Assembly (NCBI RefSeq): GCF_030503735.1
Contig: NZ_CP073096.1
Coordinates: 1,736,001 to 1,800,000 of the forward strand
Reading direction: 5' to 3'
Length of the DNA stretch: 64,000 nucleotides
Origin: Corynebacterium tuberculostearicum
Lineage (GTDB): Bacteria; Actinomycetota; Actinomycetes; Mycobacteriales; Mycobacteriaceae
The translations under genes were made by a program, and so were the position numbers. Below the pieces are notes generated by a model. That model was given only the letters and a program-made list of their open reading frames with translations. It was not told the DNA's origin and ran no database searches. Numbering within the stretch: the first letter of the stretch is position 1; every line of letters starts with the position of its first letter. Shown here in pieces: positions 15,969-24,567 of this stretch.

Positions 15969-17197
15969 TAGCGGCCGAGGAATTCATCGCGGTAGGCCTC
16001 GTAGTAGCCGCCGTCGATGGCGGCGCGGATATTATCCACCAAACGAATCATGAACTCCACGTTGTGAATGGTGCACAGCGTGCCGGCGAGGAATTCCTTC
16101 GCCTTGAGCAGGTGGTGCAGGTAGGCGCGGGAGTAATTTTCGGATACGTGGCCGCCGAATTCCTCGTCGACGCCGGCGAAATCGCGCTTGAAGCGCGCAT
16201 TGGTGAGGTTCATGCGGCCGTCGAGGGTGTAGACGCCGCCGCGGCGCGCCAGGCGGGTGGGTGCCACGCAGTCGAAGGTATCGGCGCCGGCTTCGACAGC
16301 GGTGAAGATATCGTCCGGTTCGGAGATACCGAGCAGGTGGCGCGGCTTGTCCTCAGGTAGCTCATCGCACACCCAGCCGACAATGGTGCCTAGGTTTTCC
16401 TTCTCCAGCGCACCGCCGATGCCGAAGCCGCCGAAGCCGCGCTTGCCTTCCTCGCGTGCGGCGCGGTCAAGGTCGAGCAGGCCGCGGGTGGCTTGGCGGC
16501 GCAGGTCCTCATACTGCGCGCCTTGGACAACGCCCCACAATGACTGCTTCGGGCGGTGGGAGCGCTCACGGGTGAGGCGGTCGTGCTCATCCAGGCAGCG
16601 CTTGGCCCAGCGGTGGGTGCGGGCGACGGATTCTTCCTGGTAGGTGCGCGTATCAACCAGCGTGGTCAGCTCGTCGAAGGCGAACATGATATCCGCGCCC
16701 AGCCCGTGCTGGATCTGCATGGACTTCTCGGGCGTGAAGCGGTGCTTGGAGCCATCGATGACGGATTTAAAATCCACGCCATCCTCGTCCACCTGCGCCA
16801 TGCGTTCCTTCTTGGCGGCGCGAATGTCCTTATCGCTGAGGTCCGCGATATCCATCGCGAGGACTTTCTTGAAGCCCACGCCCAACGACATCACTTGAAA
16901 TCCGCCGGAGTCGGTGTAGGTCGGTCCGTGCCAGTTTTCAAACTTGGCCACGCCGCCGGCCTCATCTATGATGTCGTGGCCCGGCTGCAGGTAGAGGTGG
17001 TATGCATTCGACAAGATGGCCTGTGCCCCGGTGGAGCGAATCTGCTCCGGGGTCAGCGTCTTTACCGTCGCTTTGGTGGCCACCGGGATGAAAGCCGGGG
17101 TGCGAATATCACCGTGTGGGGTGTGGATGACACCGCTGCGGCCGTGCTTGCCGGGGCCTTCGGGCAGGCGCTTGCCGACGTCGAAGCTCAAGTCCAT
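15953..17197 (-). CDS. tgt: tRNA-guanine transglycosylase with missing zinc cysteines
   Basis: Tgt exchanges guanine 34 of GUN-anticodon tRNAs for a 7-deazaguanine base. Visible are the substrate-binding YTDSGGFQVMSLG, the second aspartate in FAFDELTT, and the nucleophile aspartate in DTFDCVAPTR. Two departures are clear. The usual GGLAVGE pocket reads GGALEKE. The zinc motif C-x-C-x-x-C before SRAYLHHL is replaced by EEFGGHVSENYSRAY, with no cysteines. It may therefore be zinc-free or use a different base. No preQ1-processing genes (queA, queG) are in the window, while gluQRS and a YhhQ transporter are, which fits salvage. Length (414 residues) is normal. Confidence 0.92.
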   Translation of the reverse strand: MDLSFDVGKRLPEGPGKHGRSGVIHTPHGDIRTPAFIPVATKATVKTLTPEQIRSTGAQAILSNAYHLYLQPGHDIIDEAGGVAKFENWHGPTYTDSGGFQVMSLGVGFKKVLAMDIADLSDKDIRAAKKERMAQVDEDGVDFKSVIDGSKHRFTPEKSMQIQHGLGADIMFAFDELTTLVDTRTYQEESVARTHRWAKRCLDEHDRLTRERSHRPKQSLWGVVQGAQYEDLRRQATRGLLDLDRAAREEGKRGFGGFGIGGALEKENLGTIVGWVCDELPEDKPRHLLGISEPDDIFTAVEAGADTFDCVAPTRLARRGGVYTLDGRMNLTNARFKRDFAGVDEEFGGHVSENYSRAYLHHLLKAKEFLAGTLCTIHNVEFMIRLVDNIRAAIDGGYYEAYRDEFLGRYYAGK

Positions 17198-17199
17198 TT

Positions 17200-19815
17200 C
17201 TATTCTTCTTCCTCATCTGCGGGGATAGGGGCTGGGGTGGCGTGTTTTGCTTCCCATTCTTCTTCGAGGGCGGTGCCTTCAATGTCTAGAGTAGGCAAGA
17301 TCTTGGCCAGCCACTTAGGCATCCACCATGTCGCGCGGCCCATGAGGAACATGGTCGCGGGGACGAGGGTCATGCGGATAAAGAAGGCGTCGAAAAGCAC
17401 GCCGGCGGCCAAGGCAAAGCCAAAGATCTGGATGAAGGGCAGCGGCTGGTTAATAAACGCCACAAAGACCGAAATCATAATGATGGCCGCGGCCGTAACG
17501 ACGCGGGCGCCTTGGGTAAAGCCGGTGATGGTGGCTTCATCGACGGCGCTATACCGGCCGCCGGTGCCCTCCGGATGCCGCGAGATATGCTCGCGCATGC
17601 GGGTGACCAAAAAGACCTGGTAGTCCATCGCGAGGCCAAAGGTCACGCCGATGAGGAAAATCGGCATGAAGGAAATCAGCGGGCCCGGCGCAGGGACTAG
17701 GTTCCACAGGCCTTCCTGCCACACCAGCACGGTCAGGCCGAAGGCGCCGCCGACGGACAGCAGGAAGCCCAGGCCGGCAACCAGCGGGACCAGGATGGAG
17801 CGGAAGACCAAAAGCAGCAGCACGATGGCTAGGCCTACGACGATGGCCAGGTACGGCGCCATGGCTTCCTCGAGGCGCTCGGTGATATCGAGCTGTACCG
17901 CGGTCAGGCCGGTTAGGCCGATTTCGGTGCCGGTGGCATCCTCGATCTCCCCAGTAGCCGAGCGCAGCGCGTGGGCAACGTTGACCGTAGCGGCGTCCGT
18001 GGGCGAAGTCTCCGGCGTGACCATAATCTGTGCCGCGCGCTGGTCCTCGCTGAGGCCGACGATCTGCGCGTGCTTAACGCCGCCCAGGCCCTTGAGCTGA
18101 TTTGCGGTATAGAGGAAGGACGCGAGTGCGGCCTTGTCCTCTGGCGAGGCATTATCCGCATCGCCTTCCGCGGTATCTACAACCTCAGCGGCCGGGGCGA
18201 TCTCCGGCTCGGCCGTGGGTTGATCCTGCTGCGGTTGCGCAGGGGCTACGTCTTCCGGTGCAACGTCCTCTGGTGCAGCGTCCTCAGGCGCGGCTTTCTC
18301 TGGCGCTGGGGCCTCAGCGGCAGGCTCCGCGTCCGGCTCCGGTGCCCGCTCTGGTTCGGGCTGGGATTGGGCGTCGACAAGCGGGGCGAGGGCGCCGGCC
18401 TCCGCGTTGACCGTGTGGGCATCGACCACGGCGAGGAAGGGGCCGTTGACGCCGGGGCCGAAGCCCTCGGACATGATGTCGGCGGCCTTGCGCTGGGTGG
18501 TATCGGGATTGGAGGTGGTATCGGCCGGAAGGGCGAGTTCCATGTCGAGCACCGGCGCGGTCATCGCGCCCAGGGAGAGGACAACCAGCGCCATGGCCAG
18601 GCCGGGAACCTTCTGGACCAGGCGCACCCAGCGGTTGCCCATGGTGGGGCCGCGGCGGCGCTTGCCCTTGCGGGTCGGGTTGCCGGCCACACCGGGGATG
18701 CGGCCGTTGAAAGCCTTATCGCCCAGCAGGCCAAGCATCGCGGGGATGAGCGTGAGGGAGACCAATACGGCGATGGCCACGGTGCCGGCGGCGGCCAAGC
18801 CCATTGCCGTCAGGAAGCCGATGCGCGCAATGAGGAGTGCAAAAAGCGCAGTAAAGACGGTCGCGCCAGCAAAGACCACGGAGGAGCCAGCCGTGCCAAC
18901 CGCCATGCCTGCGGCATCGGGCCCGTCCATGCGGCGGCGCTCGGCGCGGTAGCGCGAAAGGATAAACAGCGCATAGTCAATGCCCACGGCAAGGCCAATC
19001 ATGATGGCCAGGACCGGGGTCATATTATTGAGCTCAATCCACTGGGTGGCAATGAACATGCCCAGCGCGCCTAGTCCCACGCCGATGACGGCGGACACCA
19101 AAGGCATACCCGAGGCCACCAGGGAGCCGAAGGTAAAGATGAGCACGATAAAGGCAACGCCGAGGCCGATGATCTCGGAGGTGGAATTGACCGCTATTTC
19201 ATCGCCGAAGCCGGCACCATTGCCTTCTACCGTAAGGCCGCGGTCGCGGGCGATGTTCATCGCCTCGGTGACGGTGTCTTTATCTTCCTGCTCCACGCTA
19301 TAGGGCGACTCGGCGTCAAAATTGAAGGTGGTATACGCGATGGTCTCATCATCATTGACCATGGCGAGGTTATCGGCATCCGCGCGGGCGGATGCTTCCG
19401 GCAGTCCCATATCCGTGAACTGGTGGATGACCTGATCCTGCAGGCGAGGCGAGACCTCAAGCGGATTGCCAAAGCGCGTGGTATCGCCCATTTCCAGGTT
19501 GTCCTCGAGGTAGGAAATGGTGGCGTCGATGGCCTCGCGGTTAGCGGGATCAGAAAGCTTCTGGCCATCGGGCGCCTTAAAGACCACGTTGACCGAGGGC
19601 GAGTTGGCAGGGTTGCCGCCCTCTGGGAAGAGGTCCATGGTCTTGTAGGTGGCGTCGATGGACGGGGTTCCCTTGATGGAGAACTCGCTCGTCATCGGTT
19701 TCATCAGCAGGGCGGCGGCACCGCCGACGGCGGCGAGCAGCAGCAGCCATGCCACGATGACCTTCCACTTATGGAGGAAAGACCAGCGCCCAAGACGATA
19801 AAGCAGTTTAGCCAC
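17200..19815 (-). CDS. MMPL-family transporter of the RND superfamily
   Basis: This large export protein (871 residues) has twelve predicted membrane segments in two blocks (about 20-390 and 655-835), each preceded by a large extracytoplasmic domain. The motif AIMIGLAVGIDYALFILSRY is the MmpL/YdfJ proton-relay region, and its counterpart FGLAMDYQVFLVTRMRE is in the second half. The second outer domain contains a long Pro/Glu/Ala insertion with APED repeats (about residues 495-570), which is unusual. Substrate is unknown; lipids or small toxic compounds are typical. It is transcribed towards tgt with only 2 bp between the genes. The C-terminus is acidic (DEEEE). Confidence 0.88.
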   Translation of the reverse strand: MAKLLYRLGRWSFLHKWKVIVAWLLLLAAVGGAAALLMKPMTSEFSIKGTPSIDATYKTMDLFPEGGNPANSPSVNVVFKAPDGQKLSDPANREAIDATISYLEDNLEMGDTTRFGNPLEVSPRLQDQVIHQFTDMGLPEASARADADNLAMVNDDETIAYTTFNFDAESPYSVEQEDKDTVTEAMNIARDRGLTVEGNGAGFGDEIAVNSTSEIIGLGVAFIVLIFTFGSLVASGMPLVSAVIGVGLGALGMFIATQWIELNNMTPVLAIMIGLAVGIDYALFILSRYRAERRRMDGPDAAGMAVGTAGSSVVFAGATVFTALFALLIARIGFLTAMGLAAAGTVAIAVLVSLTLIPAMLGLLGDKAFNGRIPGVAGNPTRKGKRRRGPTMGNRWVRLVQKVPGLAMALVVLSLGAMTAPVLDMELALPADTTSNPDTTQRKAADIMSEGFGPGVNGPFLAVVDAHTVNAEAGALAPLVDAQSQPEPERAPEPDAEPAAEAPAPEKAAPEDAAPEDVAPEDVAPAQPQQDQPTAEPEIAPAAEVVDTAEGDADNASPEDKAALASFLYTANQLKGLGGVKHAQIVGLSEDQRAAQIMVTPETSPTDAATVNVAHALRSATGEIEDATGTEIGLTGLTAVQLDITERLEEAMAPYLAIVVGLAIVLLLLVFRSILVPLVAGLGFLLSVGGAFGLTVLVWQEGLWNLVPAPGPLISFMPIFLIGVTFGLAMDYQVFLVTRMREHISRHPEGTGGRYSAVDEATITGFTQGARVVTAAAIIMISVFVAFINQPLPFIQIFGFALAAGVLFDAFFIRMTLVPATMFLMGRATWWMPKWLAKILPTLDIEGTALEEEWEAKHATPAPIPADEEEE

Positions 19816-19978
19816 GGGTAGATGTACCTTCGCATTCGCGTGGGGGACGGGTTGAACTTTGCCCTAGTGTAGTGGCCATACCCTCTAATCCCCTATCGCG
19901 AAGCCACCTGCGTCCCAGTTTTCACAGCTGACGGCCAGCCAGCCCGGGGCCGGAGCCTGCCGCATAATAGGGAAAACA

Positions 19979-20010
19979 AAATCCCGACCTGCGCAAACAG
20001 GCCGGGATCT
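19979..20010 (-). terminator. Terminator of tRNA-Ser(CGA)
   Basis: On the minus strand, directly after the tRNA, the arms ATCCCGGCCTG and CAGGTCGGGAT form a stem followed by TTTTGTTTT. This is a standard intrinsic terminator. Confidence 0.8.
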
Positions 20011-20015
20011 CGGCG

Positions 20016-20103
20016 CGGTGGCGGCGGGATTTGAACCCGCGGTTGGGGGTTACCCAACAATCGCTTTCGAGGCGATCACCTTCGGCCGCTCGGACACGCC
20101 ACC
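20016..20103 (-). tRNA. tRNA-Ser (anticodon CGA)
   Basis: The acceptor arms GGTGGCG/CGCCACC pair with discriminator G; CCA is not encoded. The anticodon loop CTCGAAA gives CGA, reading UCG. A long variable arm is present (TTGGGTAACCCCCAA region). The T-loop is TTCAAAT. A T-rich hairpin terminator follows. Confidence 0.95.
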
Positions 20104-20194
20104 GCGTTCCAGATTACGGGAGTGGGCCCGAGCGACAAAATCGCTGCGCCGGCGGGGTGCCAGCGCAGCGAGATGCGGAAACGAGGGACGAGGA

Positions 20195-20395
20195 TTAGTC
20201 GTCCTTCAGGCCGCCGATAACCTCATTGGCCTTGTCCTTAACGCCTTCAGCGGCGTCAGAAAGCTTGTCCTTAGCCTCGGAGGTGACCTGGTCGGCCTTG
20301 CCCTCGTTAGCTACGTCCTTGTTGTCAGTAGCTTCGCCGTAGGCTTCCTTTGCCTTGCCTACAAGGCCATCCTTCTTGTTTTCCAAATCGCCCAT
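20195..20395 (-). CDS. CsbD family stress-associated protein
   Basis: This 66-residue, highly charged, helical protein begins MGDLENKKDGLVGKAKEAYG, which is the CsbD hallmark. It ends with repeated Lys/Asp helices (DKLSDAAEGVKDKANEVIG). CsbD proteins are abundant, soluble and usually induced by general stress. Their molecular role is unclear. The start was chosen because GGAGTGATC gives a good ribosome site just upstream of this ATG. A longer in-frame start 36 bp upstream lacks one. It is probably monocistronic, lying between tRNA-Ser(CGA) and tadA. Confidence 0.88.
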   Translation of the reverse strand: MGDLENKKDGLVGKAKEAYGEATDNKDVANEGKADQVTSEAKDKLSDAAEGVKDKANEVIGGLKDD

Positions 20396-20446
20396 GATCA
20401 CTCCTTTGAGTAGACAGTTGTTGTATGACAACCAGTGTACGCACTT

Positions 20447-20878
20447 TCAGCGCAGGCCGTCGAAGAATTTACGTAGCCCAGCGGCGCACTCCTCTTCGAG
20501 AACGCCGCCGCGGACCTGCGGGGCAAAGGGGGCGGTGGGGGCACGCAGGACATCGATAAGCGAGCCGCACGCGCCGGTCTTTGGCTCGAAGGCGCCAAAG
20601 ACCACGGAGGAAACGCGCGCTGCCTGCAAAGCACCGGCGCACATGGCGCACGGCTCCAGCGTGACGACGAGCTCGCAACCGGAAAGGCGCCAGCCATCAC
20701 CATGCGCGCGGACGGCTTGGCGGATGGCCTCCACCTCCGCGTGGGCGGTGGGATCGGCTAGCTGTTCGCGGCGGTTGACACCGGTGGCTAGTTCGGTTCC
20801 GGTGGCGTCATAAAGCACCGCACCCACGGGGACATCGCCGGCCGGAGTGCACTTAGCGACGTCGAGGGCGCGGCGCAT
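20447..20878 (-). CDS. tadA: tRNA adenosine-34 deaminase
   Basis: TadA converts adenosine to inosine at the wobble position of tRNA-Arg(ACG). The zinc deaminase motif is TAHAEVEAIRQA (His and catalytic Glu) with the second half PCAMCAGAL. The length of about 143 residues is slightly short of the usual 150-165, and the chosen ATG (MRRALDVAK) leaves a standard N-terminus. An earlier start inside the upstream gene is possible. It follows the TadA-associated gene by a few bases, so the two are coupled. Its tRNA substrate, tRNA-Arg(ACG), is encoded 5.4 kb away. Confidence 0.93.
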   Translation of the reverse strand: MRRALDVAKCTPAGDVPVGAVLYDATGTELATGVNRREQLADPTAHAEVEAIRQAVRAHGDGWRLSGCELVVTLEPCAMCAGALQAARVSSVVFGAFEPKTGACGSLIDVLRAPTAPFAPQVRGGVLEEECAAGLRKFFDGLR

Positions 20879-20903
20879 GCGAGCCTCCGCGCGCAGGAGA
20901 GGC

Positions 20904-21383
20904 TCAGGCGTTATCAATGACGTCTTCCAGCTCATCGCCAAAGCCAAGCTCGCCGGCGATGCGCAGCAACATATCGGAAGGCCAGTCCTCGTCATTGTCG
21001 ATGATGTAGCCCACCTGATCCTCGGACAAACCGAGGTCAGCGAAGATATCGAAATCGCCCTCGCCAAATGGCTCGGCCTCATCGGGGTCCACATCCGGGA
21101 TTTCATGATCGTTGATATCCATGAAATCAGCGGCGAAGTCATCATCAACGCCATAAGTGGCATCAGAAATGAGCAGCTTTACCCCGCCCGGCACGGGGCG
21201 CACGGCAATAAAATAGGCGTCCTCCACGCACAACAGCGCAAACGCAGCACCCTCGGAGCGGAGGCTGCGCACCGCATTAATAGAGGTCTGCGGGTCCTTA
21301 AAATCATCGTTGAAGCTGCGCACCAGCCACTGGCCCTCAGCGCGGGCGACAGTTACCGCAAAGGAGTAATTTTCGTTGCTCAT
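20904..21383 (-). CDS. tRNA adenosine deaminase-associated protein
   Basis: This 159-residue, very acidic protein belongs to an actinobacterial family that is consistently encoded next to tadA. It begins MSNENYSFAVTVARAEGQWLV and has an acidic middle and C-terminal region (DVDPDEAEPFGEGDFDIFADLG, later DNDEDWPSD). Its function is not established; the association with TadA is by gene neighbourhood. The frame remains open far upstream, antisense to tyrA. The start chosen is the ATG just downstream of the divergent tyrA promoter region, where the family's N-terminus begins. Confidence 0.85.
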   Translation of the reverse strand: MSNENYSFAVTVARAEGQWLVRSFNDDFKDPQTSINAVRSLRSEGAAFALLCVEDAYFIAVRPVPGGVKLLISDATYGVDDDFAADFMDINDHEIPDVDPDEAEPFGEGDFDIFADLGLSEDQVGYIIDNDEDWPSDMLLRIAGELGFGDELEDVIDNA

Positions 21384-21422
21384 ACCTCGTGAGATTAGTC
21401 GTGTTGTGCCACAATTGTCATC

Positions 21423-22451
21423 GTGAGTTCTCAAGATGTTCAACGCCCGATCTGCATTATCGGCCTCGGCCTCATCGGCGGCTCGCTGCTGCGCGATCTC
21501 GCCGGATATAATCACCCGGTTTTTGGATACAACCATTCCACTTCTGGCGCCCGTACTGCCGTCAAGCAGGGCTTTGACGTCACCGACGATCTTCCCGCCA
21601 TTTTGGCCCGCGCGGAGACGGAGAACGCGCTTATCGTCATAGCCGCGCCTATGGGCGCTGTGGGAAGCGTCCTCGATGCCATTCAGGAACACGCGCCCAG
21701 CTGCGGCATTACGGACGTCGTTTCCGTTAAGACGGCCGTGCGCCAGCAGGTACTGGAGCGCGGAATGGAGTCGCGCTACGTAGGCGGCCACCCAATGGCG
21801 GGTACCTCCAAGTCCGGCTGGAATAACTCCCAAAAGGATCTTTTCCGCCGCGCCGCTTGGGGAATTACCTATGACTACGCCGCCGAGTGCGAGGCCCGCG
21901 GTGAAAAGATACCGAAGCAGTGGATTGAGACCTTCACCGAGGTCGTGCGAATGACCCAGATGGTGCATGCGGAAGCGGTGCCTATCCGCGTGGCTAACCA
22001 CGATGCGGCGGTGGCGCGCATCTCCCACTTGCCGCACGTCTTCGCCGAAATCCTCGCCGTGGTGGGCGATAACGGCGGAATCCTGGCGCAGTCCCTGTCT
22101 GCTGGTTCCTTCAAGGACGCCACGCGCGTGGCCGGCACGCACCCGGAGCTGGTACAGCAGATGTGCGAGACTAATGCCCCAGCGTTGGTGGAGGCTTTGG
22201 ACGAGGCCTTGGACTTGCTTCGTGACGCCCGCGAGAAGCTCGACTCCCCCGATCCTTCCATCGCGGAGCTTACTGACGCCGGCTACCGCGCCCGCACCCG
22301 CATCGATGCCCGTTCCGGCGCGCGCAAGGAATCGGTCTCCCCGGTCAAGATTTCTTCCCGTCCAGTGCTGCGCCTGCACCCAGGCGGCCCGAATTGGGTG
22401 GCACAGCTGCGCCAATCCGAGTCCCTGGGCGGGCGCATCGAGATTTTCTAA
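21423..22451 (+). CDS. tyrA: Prephenate (arogenate) dehydrogenase
   Basis: TyrA oxidatively decarboxylates prephenate, or arogenate in some corynebacteria, in tyrosine synthesis. The Rossmann NAD(P) motif IIGLGLIGGSLLRDL is near the N-terminus, and the substrate region GGHPMAGTSKSGW follows. The 342-residue length is normal and no ACT domain is obvious. It starts with GTG. It is divergent from the tadA pair, with about 39 bp between starts, so both promoters share that short gap. Its 3' end overlaps the protease gene on the other strand by 4 bp. Confidence 0.92.
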   Translation: MSSQDVQRPICIIGLGLIGGSLLRDLAGYNHPVFGYNHSTSGARTAVKQGFDVTDDLPAILARAETENALIVIAAPMGAVGSVLDAIQEHAPSCGITDVVSVKTAVRQQVLERGMESRYVGGHPMAGTSKSGWNNSQKDLFRRAAWGITYDYAAECEARGEKIPKQWIETFTEVVRMTQMVHAEAVPIRVANHDAAVARISHLPHVFAEILAVVGDNGGILAQSLSAGSFKDATRVAGTHPELVQQMCETNAPALVEALDEALDLLRDAREKLDSPDPSIAELTDAGYRARTRIDARSGARKESVSPVKISSRPVLRLHPGGPNWVAQLRQSESLGGRIEIF

Positions 22452-23473
22452 CGCTTGCGGCCCCGTAGGCCGGGAATGCGGGATGCTACCGCGGCGGCAA
22501 TAAGACCTAGCACTGCTATTCCGGCATAAAGCCAAGCGCGGTCGGCGCTGGTCTGCGGGGTTTTCGGCGGTTCGGGAGTGGTTTCAGCGGTGAGAATCGC
22601 TTCCTTATCGCGCCCGCTCACTACTGCCTCGATCCACTCCTTGGTGCCGGCCAGCGTGGTAATAGCCGCACTTGGTGAGGGCAGATCTGGGTCCCCGTTC
22701 GCGGTGCCCGCCGTGGCGAGTCCGGCGAGCTTACCGTCTACAAAGAAGGGGCCACCGGAGTCACCACCCTGCATGCCGGCTCGGCCGGTGGAGTGTACAT
22801 CGAGAATGGCGCTTTCAATTAGTGGCATCGAGCCATCTGGCGCCCCACCCGGCATCGCCTCGCCGGCTGGCACACTTTCCGTACCCTCCGGCATTTTAAG
22901 TCCCGGCATGGCCTCAGCCGCGGGAACGCTTTCTCCACCATCGGCATCCTCACCAGCGTCCGTGGCGGTGCCCGCGCCAGCAGGTTCGGTGGGGCTACCG
23001 CCGAGGAGCTCGGCCACTTCCATTTCTGCTTGGGGCAGCTGACCGCGGCGCGCCATAGAAGAACTACTGCTCCAGCCGTAGAGTGTGCCGCGTTTGCCCG
23101 GTTCAGGAACTTGGGTGGAAATCTCTGCGGGTTTTGTATCGGTGACAGGGGTGGTGAGGTGGAGAAGGGCGGCGTCGGAAAGCGGCGACAGCGCCCAGGA
23201 ATCAGCGTCGTAGGTGGTGCCATTGATGCGGGCCTGGGTGCCCTTGTTATTCACGGACTCGAGGCAGTGACGTGCGGTGAGCACCCATTGGGCGGCCACG
23301 AGAGTACCGGTGCAATCACCGAAGCTACCCACACGTCCTATCTTGAGCTGGGCGACGGTGCGGGCCTCCGGGGAGTCCGTTGCTGGATCACCGTGTTCGA
23401 GCGCAGTGGCCGGGGCGGCAGTCAGTGCCACGATGCTGGCGGCGAGCAAGGCGGGGAAAATTTTGTGCTGCAT
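22448..23473 (-). CDS. Secreted trypsin-like serine protease with C-terminal membrane anchor
   Basis: A signal peptide (MQHKIFPALLAASIVALTAA) is followed by an S1 protease domain. The catalytic triad is His in TARHC, Asp in SDAALLH and Ser in GDSGGP. Between Asp and Ser lies an acidic Gly/Pro-rich insertion holding two near copies of ESVPA(A/G)EAMPG (about residues 193-230). The C-terminus has a Pro/Thr stalk, a membrane helix (AWLYAGIAVLGLIAAAVA) and a basic tail, as in mycobacterial mycosin-like or anchored proteases, but it is not a subtilisin. It begins 3 bp after the upstream membrane gene, so they form an operon. Substrate is unknown. Confidence 0.87.
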   Translation of the reverse strand: MQHKIFPALLAASIVALTAAPATALEHGDPATDSPEARTVAQLKIGRVGSFGDCTGTLVAAQWVLTARHCLESVNNKGTQARINGTTYDADSWALSPLSDAALLHLTTPVTDTKPAEISTQVPEPGKRGTLYGWSSSSSMARRGQLPQAEMEVAELLGGSPTEPAGAGTATDAGEDADGGESVPAAEAMPGLKMPEGTESVPAGEAMPGGAPDGSMPLIESAILDVHSTGRAGMQGGDSGGPFFVDGKLAGLATAGTANGDPDLPSPSAAITTLAGTKEWIEAVVSGRDKEAILTAETTPEPPKTPQTSADRAWLYAGIAVLGLIAAAVASRIPGLRGRKR

Positions 23474-23475
23474 GA

Positions 23476-24399
23476 TTAGTCCTTCTTTCCGGCAGGAACG
23501 GCGATGGCAATAGCTTTGGCGACGGCCCATTCGGCCGGCCCCTTCCCTATCAGGCGGCGCCACAGGGTTGCGATAACGAGGAAGAGGGCAATGAAAGCAC
23601 AGGCCCAGGCGGTGTTGTGCAGGGCGATGTGGCTTTGCCAGTAGTAGGCGGTGAGCACGTGCAAGATGTAGATGCTCAGTGACATCGCACCCAGCGCAGC
23701 AAAGGGATAGACCAGCTTGGGCGCAGCTTGACCAGCAAGCAGGCAGAGGTGTAGGACGACTGCAGCGACGGCAATGGACAGCATGATCTCACCCACTACG
23801 CCAGTGTGGCCGGTAAAACGTAGCCAGCCAGGAATGTCCGTAGTAAAGCGGAAGTAGAAACCGATAGCGGCAACGATGCTGGCTATAACGGTAGAAGCCC
23901 ACTGCGCAGCGGTGCGTTGCTTGCGAATATAGATTTCATAGACCAGCATGCCGGCGAGGAAATAGGCGATATAGGCCAGCAGTGGGTATACCTGCGGTAG
24001 GGTCAGCGGAGCATATTTCACGGTCGCGGCTACGGTGACCACAGCGAATAGGATTAGCCTCCAGGCCCAGTGCAACGGGGGGACCCAGCACAGCAACATC
24101 ATAGTAATGCCAATTACTACTAGGACGACCTGAATCTCTCCCCCTAGGGGCAGTAGCGCGAGGCCGATGAGTGTAATTATGCAGCCGCGGGCAAGGATAC
24201 GCAGAAGCGTGGTCACCGTGAAATTGCGGGCAATGATCATCAATGTGATACCCGCCAAAATGGCAAAAAGCGCGGCGGGCAGGCCGTTGAGAATGACTTT
24301 GGTATGCCACACGAGGGAGGCCATGTGCAGGACTACCATGCCAATAATGGCAAGTGAACGGGCTATATCAAGCCCAACGATGCGCGAAGATGCGGACAC
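23476..24399 (-). CDS. Polytopic membrane protein, acyltransferase-like (DUF1624/HGSNAT style)
   Basis: The protein has about ten hydrophobic segments over 307 residues. It starts with SSRIVGLDIARSLAIIGMVVLHMAS, the pattern of membrane acyltransferases in which the motif R-x-x-x-x-D-x-x-R/A-x-x-A precedes a histidine. A later hydrophobic stretch, ALGAMSLSIYILHVLTAYYW, fits the same superfamily. It may transfer acyl groups to sugars or envelope polymers; substrate is unknown. It is the first gene of a two-gene operon with the anchored protease, which suggests an envelope-related role. The upstream region is AT-rich and contains the likely promoter. Confidence 0.7.
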   Translation of the reverse strand: MSASSRIVGLDIARSLAIIGMVVLHMASLVWHTKVILNGLPAALFAILAGITLMIIARNFTVTTLLRILARGCIITLIGLALLPLGGEIQVVLVVIGITMMLLCWVPPLHWAWRLILFAVVTVAATVKYAPLTLPQVYPLLAYIAYFLAGMLVYEIYIRKQRTAAQWASTVIASIVAAIGFYFRFTTDIPGWLRFTGHTGVVGEIMLSIAVAAVVLHLCLLAGQAAPKLVYPFAALGAMSLSIYILHVLTAYYWQSHIALHNTAWACAFIALFLVIATLWRRLIGKGPAEWAVAKAIAIAVPAGKKD

Positions 24400-24567
24400 C
24401 GGGCGTTCTCCTTCAAGACAGAGGGGAGCGCGTTGCCGCAGTCCCCTTATTAATAAAGACTTTCTTTTTCTACTAAGTCTGTCTGGAAGGTTGCTGTGAA
24501 CGTTTTATACGTGTCCTGCATTTTATAACGGGGTTATATAAGACTTATTGCGGCAGTGAAAACCCGT

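Noticed and set aside
18373..18383. Near copies of the 11-mer with GTCGACAAGC (for example at 18373, 31021 and 54880)
   Set aside because: They differ by one base and were left out of the count of exact copies.
20904..22535. A 543-codon minus-strand open frame through tyrA
   Set aside because: Only the last 159 codons form the TadA-associated protein; the rest is antisense to tyrA and has the codon pattern of a shadow frame.
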